The position numbers were made by a program, and so were the translations under genes. From the NCBI RefSeq assembly GCF_901000735.1, contig NC_081543.1:18256457-18320456 (forward strand): a DNA stretch of 64,000 bases. Reading direction: 5' to 3'. Source of the DNA: Corylus avellana. Lineage: Eukaryota; Streptophyta; Magnoliopsida; Fagales; Betulaceae. Every line of letters begins with the position of its first letter. Position 1 is the first letter of the stretch. A model generated the notes under the pieces. That model worked only from the letters and a program-made list of their open reading frames with translations. It made no database searches and was not told where the DNA came from. Below are positions 57,433 to 64,000 of this stretch, one piece after another.

Positions 57433-58809
57433 TGATAAGCGCCGAATGTTGCACATTCCAGTCCCTTAATTTGCATATGTTAATTCCTTAGCATTGTTAT
57501 TTGTTTGATTTTGTTTTGTTTTTGTGTTTTCAGGTGTTTAATAAAGATACACGAAAATCATTGATTTTGGGCTCAAAATGAAGTTTATTGTAGCGGATTC
57601 ACTGTAGCAGTTACTGTAGCGGATTAACTGTAGAAGTTTTACTGTAGCGGCACTGTAGCAATTTTATTGTAGCACGTTACTGTAGCTACAGTACGCTCGA
57701 GCGCAGCTACAGTGTGCTCGAGAGCACATGCGCGGCAAGGGCAAAAAAGAGTCTGAAATTGATAAGGAAAGTTTTTCTAGGTCTCCCAATCCGACTGGGA
57801 AACTGAATTACGGTTTTTCTGGGTTTACTAGGGCTTCTAGGACTCTCCTAAGCCCTATAAATTGGCTTCTAAGCATTGAGAAAAAAGAACACACCACTTC
57901 CTAGAGTTAGAAATCAGAAATTTGTCTTTAGAGCTTAGAAGATCATGAGCGGCTAAACCCCTTCGTGGGGTATTGATGTAACCCTATCCAAGCACAATGG
58001 TTTGATTGTATTTAATTTCTAGATTTTCAATTTATGCATGTTGATTGCATAACTATGAGAATTGCTACCTTTTGATTCAGTTCTTAATTATTAAATGCAA
58101 TTGTTCTTAAATTCCAAAATCAATATTTGTGAAATTCTTCTCGTGTCTTAGAAAGTATTTTACTTTTGTTGATCTCAAATCATTCTTGTTTTCTGTGATT
58201 ATGAGGATGATGGTTATACAATGGGTTGAATTGACATATAATCAATAGGATTTGATAGGCCATGCCTAGGGAAGACGGATTGTACTACACCCTAGTTTAG
58301 TGTAATTTAAGTAGACACTCCGTGCCAACCGAAAATGGGTTATACTTCTTCATTGATTGTATGTATCATGTTAAAGAATTTGATAATTTATACCTAGGGA
58401 AGATGGGTCGTACCGCATCTTAGTGGTTAGGTAGACGATCCGTGCCAACCGAAGATAGATTATGCTTATTCTTTGATAAGGTAGTTTCTTGTTTATTTAT
58501 AACATGCAGAGAATGATTTTCAGGGATTAATTATGATTAACCAATGTTGTGCGGATAGAGGTGAAGTCAATACCCTACACTCTCTCTCTTATTTTAAATT
58601 TCTTTTATTTTCATGTACTTTAGTTTTAAAGAAAATCAAATCAAATTCTCTTTTTAATTAAGTTAATTTTAATCTTTCGAATTTGATAACAAAACCCCTG
58701 CAGTCCTTGAGGTTCGACACCCTCAATATAGCTTTATCCTACAGGATTTGTACTATTGCGAGTGGTAATTTTTATTATTGATATTTTTGGACACAAAAAT
58801 ACCACATCA
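57433..58809 (+). repeat. 3' LTR of family B LARD
   Basis: TGATAAGCGCCGAATGTTGC to ATACCACATCA, 1377 bp. U3 holds about eight ACTGTAGC-type units at 57590-57690 and then TACGCTCGAGCGCA and GTGCTCGAGAGCAC (57691-57727). The TATA box CCTATAAAT is near 57854. Confidence 0.95.
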
Positions 58810-59900
58810 ATAAAAATATCAAATTATAACTAAATTGATATTGTGAAAAAGAAATAAAAAGATGTAAAGATAAATGAAAAGGTAAAGGCATGGCTTTGAT
58901 ATCCACCATTAATCATACTTAGATACTATAACAATATGCCAATAATCCAATCATATTATGAATACTTAATGTTTGCTGACCTGAGAGTATGGGTGTCTAC
59001 TCCTTAAACTATTGATTTTCCTAAACAACAAATTAGGCATGGGTGTCTACTCTAATTCTTTTCTTTCTTAAAGGATTTAACTTGGGTGTCTACTAAGTTG
59101 TTCTTAAAGAAAGCATAAATTTATAGAAATCGACAAACACATGAGGCCTAGGGCATGGGTGTCTACTCTCGATTCCCCAAGTTGATTAACCCAAGAAGCC
59201 AATGTGGATTTCTTTTGTTACTTTTATTAAACCCAGGACTCGATCATCCAAATTGATTTAATTAACTAGTCCATACTACATGCATATAATGGCCAATCAC
59301 ATACATATGAGGAATTCAAGAAAACATGAATTAATCAAGTTAAGCACCACAATATGATTATCACAGAGGCACCAATATTAAAATATTAAATAAATATAAT
59401 TAGGGTTTCAATCTAGCCCTCCTTAAGAGTTAGTTACACATAATTAAAATAAAACTAAAAAGAAAAGGAAAAGAAAGAACCAAAAACCGCTCCTAGAAGT
59501 AGCCTCCAATTCCTCTCCCCAAAGTTGTCTCCTTGAAATTTTTTTTTTTCTTCCAAAAAATAAAAATAAAATAAAACTTGGACAAAATATGTGTAAAGTG
59601 TCTCCCATACCCCCAAACTTAAATTATACATTGTCCCCAATGTGTCTATAACATGGAAAGACTTTACCCGGGATATGGATGAAATTGTTTGGAATAGCAT
59701 GGCTCATAGCACAGCCCCAAACTTGAACTGAAGCACACTTGTCCCTGCAAAATAAAACACAAAACAATTAAAAGGGAAACAAAAAAGATAAACATAAAAA
59801 TAAATAGAAAAATAAATAGAAAAATAATAAGATAAATTATGGGGTGCCTCCCATCGCTATTTATGGTAATAATTAAGTTAGGTAACGAGTTTAATTAATA
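58810..59900 (-). mobile_element. Fragment of family A LTR and element interior, inverted
   Basis: 58815-59545 is the complement of the middle of the LTR at 44460-45947 (GGCATGGCTTTGATATCCACC, TGGGTGTCTACT units, CACATGAGGCCTAGGGCATG). Then 59605-59644 is the complement of the ACATTGGGGACAATGT and AAGTTTGGGGGTATGG block of LARD interiors. 59545-59600 joins them abruptly. 59830-59850 reads GGGGTGCCTCCCA. A rearranged relic. Confidence 0.75.
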
Positions 59901-59902
59901 AG

Positions 59903-60056
59903 CCAATTTCTGACGTGCCATATGTGACACGTCAGAATTTATAGACGTGCCAGCCCTTTTCCGACGTGCTACATGTAGCATGTCAGAAATTATTGACGTG
60001 CTACATGAGGCAAGTCAGAAATTCTTGACGTGCTACTTGTGGCACGTCAAGAATTT
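59903..60056. repeat. CACTA subterminal repeats, second block
   Basis: CTGACGTGCCA, GACACGTCAG, GACGTGCTACATG, TTGACGTGCTAC and GGCACGTCAAG alternate in both orientations, as in 31489-31990 but more diverged. No CACTA terminus or transposase next to it. Confidence 0.7.
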
Positions 60057-60344
60057 AGATCTGGCCACTGATCCCCAAGCCAGCTCCTTTTCTTTCCATT
60101 TCCCTCTTCTTTCTTCCTCCTCCCGCGCCCAGCTCACATAGCTCCTCCTTCTTCTCAACCATTTTTTCACTGCTGGCCACCCATTCCTCTACGGTCGCCA
60201 CAGATTTTCCCCGCTCCATCTCACAGTACTCACTCACTCACTCACACACTCTCTCACCCGCTCCGGCCAGCTCGATCGCGCTCTCTCTCTCTCTCTCTTT
60301 AACGGCCAGATGCCGTTCATCCTCGCCGTCGCTATCTTCATTTT
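60057..60344 (+). other. GC-rich gene-leader-like segment
   Basis: CT-rich text with CTCTCTCTCTCT (60281-60298) and CACTCACTCACTCACA, followed by ATG at 60310 opening MPFILAVAIFIFVHN, a signal-peptide-like start. It stops where an inverted LTR begins at 60345. Beside CACTA subterminal repeats this could be a captured 5' gene end, or the promoter-proximal part of a CACTA gene. No homologue recognised. Confidence 0.4.
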
Positions 60345-61643
60345 TGTTCACAATTACCTACCTAAATTAATAGGAAAATAATTATGTGTTTTACCCGCAA
60401 GTGCACGAGGTCAACACAGTAGTATAGTGTGCAAATACGGAATCATTCCCACGAGGATTGCTGAATCTTGCTCAAAATCAATTCCAAAAGTAAACTAAAA
60501 CAAAGATTGGGTTAAGTTGATATCGATAAAAAGGTAGGGCTTTAATATCCACCGCTAATTATATTTAGTTAATATATCAATATGCCAATGTTTTGATCAT
60601 GTTATGAATATCTAATGTCTGTCAACTTAAGGGCATTGGTGTCTACTCTAATTCTTTTCTTTCTTAAAGGATTTAGCATGGGTGTTTACTAAGTTGTTCT
60701 TTAAGAAAGCTTAAAAATTGTGGAAATCGACAAACACATAAGGCCTAGGGCATGGGCGTCTACTCCTGGTTCCCCATGTTGATTAACCCAAGAACCCGGT
60801 CTGGATTACTTTTATTACTTATGTTAAACCCAGGACTCAGTTATCCGAATTGATTTAACTAACTAGTACATACCACATGAACATGTTGATCGGGCACACA
60901 CATATGAGGAATTCATGAAACTAGGTATTAATCAAGTTAGATATCATAACAAGTTCATCACAAAGGCACCAATATTGAAATATTAAATAAACATAACTAT
61001 CGCTTTAATCTAGCCCTACTAATAAATTAGCTACACATAAAATTAGTGTTAAACATCTTCATAAAAGAAAAGAAAAGAAAAGAATAAACTCGAGACTTGA
61101 ACTTCAAGAGCTCCTCTTCTTCTCCTTACCAAGCCTCCTAATTCTAGAGGCTTAAGGGTTTATTTATATGTTTTAGAAGTCCTAGACAAAGTAGTAACCT
61201 AGGGATTTCGTAGGGTTTGAGACCTATTACAATTGGGAGTTGGAAAACCCTAATATGGAAAGAGTAACATTTTAGCCGCCACTTAATGTGTCTCAAGCGC
61301 ACGGGTGCGATCGTTCGCAGCCCGTGTGCGCTCGATCGGAGGTCTGCGATCGATCCTTCTTCTGGCATATGCTCGATCGCTCCTGGCCTGCTTTGTGCTA
61401 TGTCCTCTCGGGTACTGCGCTAGATCGCAGGTACCCTGCGATTGATCACAGTGTCAGGGAGCTCCAATTTTCTACATATTCTCTCTGTGAGCCCAAATCA
61501 CCTAGTTTTACTTCATTTTCTTCCAAAAGCCTGTAAAAGTGTGAAAAACATAGAAAGGAATTAAAATGGCCTAATTAACTAAAATCAAAGGATTAAAACA
61601 TGCAAGTTAAGGGCTGAAAATATGAATATTTTAGCACTTATCA
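60345..61643 (-). repeat. Family A-related LTR, inverted
   Basis: The complement starts TGATAAGTGCTAAAATATTC and ends near TTGTGAACA, 1299 bp. It shares most blocks with 44460-45947. To its right lies a polypurine-like tract (complement ATGTAAGTTTAGGGTG), so this is the 3' LTR of a minus-strand element. U3 carries the CpG palindrome cluster (61300-61460). Confidence 0.85.
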
Positions 61644-62382
61644 CACCCTAAACTTACATATTGCTAGTCCCTTAGCAATACAAAACTAAAAATAGGAATA
61701 GAAAAANNNNNNNNNNNNNNNNNNNNAAAAAAAAAAAAAAAAAAAAAAAAAAAACAGAAGACAAAAGATAAATCCATCTTTCGTGGGATAAACGATTGCA
61801 TTTAGCATATGCAACAAGCCTTTTAAACCACTAGGAATTCCCTAGTGGACGAGTGAAGTCTCGTGAGGGTTTTCCAGTAATGTTACTCGTAAATATCATG
61901 CACAGTTCATGTTATTCCAAAAATTTAAGCATCACTTCAAGATCATGATTTTCATTCATTAGTAAGCTTAAAAAGATGAACTCCATCTTCACAATGAATT
62001 GGAACCTCAAAGTACAATAACTTACAAAGGACATGCTAAATCATCACAAGTTTGAAAATTTGTGTACAGTGAATTAGTACAAAATTATAAGGCTTCCAAA
62101 TCTTTTCAATATGCAATGTCTCTTTATCTCAGACTTCTCTAAAATTCCTATTAGAATGACACAAGGGCATATTTCTTTTTCTTTTTTTTTTCTTTCTTTT
62201 TTTTCTTTCTTTTTTTGGTCTGGTTGTGCAATGATGGTTCCCTTAAGATTTCTATTTGACCCTTGTAGCGAGTGTTAAGTTAATGACTCCCAAACCAGAT
62301 GGTTTTAGGGCATTAGGTGTAGAGACACCCCTAAGAACCTACTAACTCGAGTCAAAAAGGCTACAAAACCAACTAACCATGA
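61644..62382 (-). mobile_element. Interior 3' noncoding part of a minus-strand LTR element
   Basis: The complement matches 56795-57432 of the family B LARD, including the stem-loop (62305-62334) and the AAGTTT...GGTG tract. It contains a 20-N gap (61707-61726) in an A tract and a C/T-rich tract at 62170-62220. It ends at the gap 62383-62482. Confidence 0.75.
61707..61726. other. Assembly gap (20 N)
   Basis: Short gap within an A-rich tract. Confidence 1.
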
Positions 62383-62482
62383 NNNNNNNNNNNNNNNNNN
62401 NNNNNNNNNNNNNNNNNNNNNNNNNNNNNNNNNNNNNNNNNNNNNNNNNNNNNNNNNNNNNNNNNNNNNNNNNNNNNNNNNN
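62383..62482. other. Assembly gap (100 N)
   Basis: The strand of the retroelement sequence changes across this gap: minus to the left, plus to the right. Confidence 1.
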
Positions 62483-62483
62483 A

Positions 62484-63624
62484 GGGAACTTCAAATGTTC
62501 TAACTAAGAGAGAGAGATTTGTTCTTTGAGGCTTGGGATCACTTCAATTCCATGCTTCTAAAGTGCCCACACCACAACATCCCTCAAGATGATCAGGTAC
62601 AAATTTTCTATGAAGGTTTAGATGATAGTAACAAAGGGATGGTTGACACAGCTTATGGAGGTATGCTGATGGAGAAGAACAGTGAGGAAGCCATAGGGAT
62701 ATTTGAGAGGTTGAGTGAACACACTCAACAATTTCCATCCAAAAGGAGGCATGGTGTAAGGAGCAAAGGCAGGAATGAAGAAAATAGCGGAATGCAAAAT
62801 CAGATGGCTGCTATGCAGAAGGCATTCCTTATGCTTGCAAATGCCATGACTACTCAGAGCATCTCTCCCAATCAGCCAGCCACCGAATTCCAGGTATGTG
62901 CCATATGTTCTCAAGTAAGTCATACTACTGAAACTTGCCCTTTATATTCATCTGCAGATCAGGAGCAAGCGCACTATGTGGGACAAAGCAACTACCCTTA
63001 CAAGAGCAATTCATACTCCAACACATACAAGCCAGGATAGTAAAACCACCCTGATTTATCATGGTGTAACAATCAAGGACAAAAAGGTTCCGAACAAGCA
63101 AGCCAGCCAACTTAAGAGTCAAAACTGAACCAATTGGAGAATATGATACACACCCTGGTGGCTTCTCAACAACAGTACATGACTTCTCAACAGCAGTACA
63201 TGACTTCACAACAGCAATTCACGGCTGATCAAAATTAATTCAATACAAAGACTGATCAAGCCATTCAAAGACTGGAAGTGCAAGTGGGGCAAATGGCAAA
63301 GGAGCTGAGTGAAGGAAAGCAGGGATAATTGCCGGCCCAGACAATACCCAATCCAGGGGTCATCAGCAGTTGGAAGCAGTCACTGTTCTCAGGAATGGCA
63401 AGGTCATTGGAACTGAAGAGCCACCTCAAGCAACTCTAGAAGGACCATCAACTTCTAAGGTAAACAAAATGGAGAAGGTAAATGTACCCCCCTTTCCTCA
63501 AAGGTTAGTCAATCCAAAGAAAGAAAAGCAACTCATGGATATCTTTGAGACCTTAAGGAAAGTAGAAATCAACATTCCTTTATTAGATGCAATTAAACTG
63601 ATTCCTTCATATGCTAAATTTTGA
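62484..63624 (+). pseudogene. Gypsy gag
   Basis: 62519-63040: EAWDHFNSMLLKCPHHNIP, FYEGLDDSNKGMVDTAYGG (retrotransposon gag core), then CAICSQVSHTTETC, a CX2CX4HX4C zinc knuckle (about 62896-62937), and SYSNTYKPG. The frame stops at 63038, 63041 and several later positions while still showing gag text (NHPDLSW-like, then QQQYMTSQQQYMTSQQQ, a 3 x 21-bp repeat at 63167-63226). 63370-63624 in another frame holds EAVTVLRNGKVIG and PLLDAIKLIPSYAKF, the junction to protease. Decayed. Confidence 0.9.
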
Positions 63625-64000
63625 AAGGATTGTTGCACTAACAAAAGGAAGTTTCAGGAGTATGAGACAGTGGCCTTAACAGAAGAAGTAAGTCCAGTCT
63701 TGTTAAGAAAATTACCACCAAAGCTAACAGATCCAGGTAGTTTTACCATTCCTTGCAGGATAGGAGACCACACTTTTGAAAAGGCACTATTGGATCTAGG
63801 AGCAGGGGTGAATTTGATGCCGTACACTGTATATGAACAACTGGGATTGGGGGAGCTTCAACCAACCTCGATCACCTTGCAATTGGCAGAGAAAAGCAGC
63901 AAACAACCAAGAGGTATACTTGAGGATGTTTTGCTAAAGGTAGGCACATTTATTCTACCTGCTGATTTCATTGTATTAGATGTGGAAGAATCTCCTCTGC
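63625..64000 (+). pseudogene. Gypsy retropepsin, partial
   Basis: After a TGA at 63622 the same frame continues with KDCCTNKRKFQ and FTIPCRIGDHTFEKALLDLG, then AGVNLMPYTVYEQLGLG. The active site is DLGAG, as in Athila-type proteases (DLGAS is usual). LQLAEKSSKQPRGILEDVL and FILPADFIVLDVEE follow, and the sequence leaves the window at 64000 without a further stop seen. It would cleave the gag-pol polyprotein. Confidence 0.9.

Larger units (their letters stand above)
53559..58809 (+). mobile_element. LARD-type LTR element, family B
   Basis: 5' LTR (53559-54211, its start in the gap), tRNA-Asp primer site, gag-remnant ORF, long noncoding 3' region, and a complete 3' LTR 57433-58809. No protease, RT or integrase is present in the 3.2-kb interior. 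LTR text is very similar between copies (many identical runs, scattered substitutions), so insertion is fairly recent. Target duplication untestable because of the gap. Confidence 0.88.
62483..64000 (+). mobile_element. Athila-type gypsy retrotransposon, 5' part of gag-pol
   Basis: Gag core, zinc knuckle, gag C-terminal region and retropepsin run in order into the right edge. Stops and a frameshift interrupt it. It is the kind of autonomous relative expected to serve the LARDs, since their ORFs match its gag after the knuckle. The LTR and primer site are hidden in the gap or absent. Confidence 0.88.

Overview
The window is nuclear DNA of a flowering plant, most likely a woody rosid eudicot. 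The evidence is one intronless 9-cis-epoxycarotenoid dioxygenase gene, AT-rich flanks with long A/T tracts, and a dense load of plant transposon families (L1-type LINE, CACTA, Ty1-copia, Athila-type gypsy, LARD, TRIM, MITEs). I could not narrow the species from sequence alone. Four runs of N (three of 100, one of 20) show a scaffolded draft assembly, and all lie in or beside retroelements.

Layout. 1-3719: minus-strand L1-type LINE, cut by a 469-bp Mutator-like MITE with a perfect 9-bp target duplication. 3720-8800: decayed minus-strand LTR-element sequence holding a solo LTR (4673-6016, duplication CTTCC) and a Mutator-like GC-rich remnant. 8800-25900: gene-free AT-rich DNA with small elements: a Harbinger-type MITE, a perfect 57-bp-arm hairpin, a TRIM, a hAT MITE, foldbacks, tandem duplications, a CACTA terminus and a 650-bp MITE. 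25880-28530: the only convincing host gene, NCED, with G-box, TATA box, uORF-free leader, single exon and polyadenylation signals. It makes the committed step of abscisic acid synthesis in plastids. 28530-31490: no gene.

31489-39224: minus-strand CACTA element with terminal CACTACAAAAAA, about 500 bp of subterminal repeats, a TNPA-like gene and a broken TNP2-type transposase; its other terminus was not found. 39882-41800: a short LTR, a tRNA-Met primer site and a low-complexity ORF region with recurring ACGACGTCGTT-like palindromes. 42000-53316: a decayed copia polyprotein split by three later LTR insertions: solo LTR family A (44460-45947), LARD family C (46109-50656, duplication CTCAC), and inverted solo LTR family B (51549-52913, duplication GTTCT). 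53559-58809: a family B LARD. 58810-62382: LTR fragments on the minus strand, a second CACTA subterminal block and a GC-rich, gene-leader-like segment. 62483-64000: start of an Athila-type gypsy element (gag, then protease) running off the right edge.

The most unusual structure lies in the LTR elements. Palindromic CpG-rich motifs (TGCGCTCGAGCGCA / TGCGATCGATCGCA) cluster in the U3 part of LTRs from two families and just after the primer site of two LARDs. Two LARD families, which carry only a zinc-knuckle gag remnant, also share conserved noncoding blocks and stem-loops. These look like modular cis-acting cassettes exchanged among non-autonomous elements.
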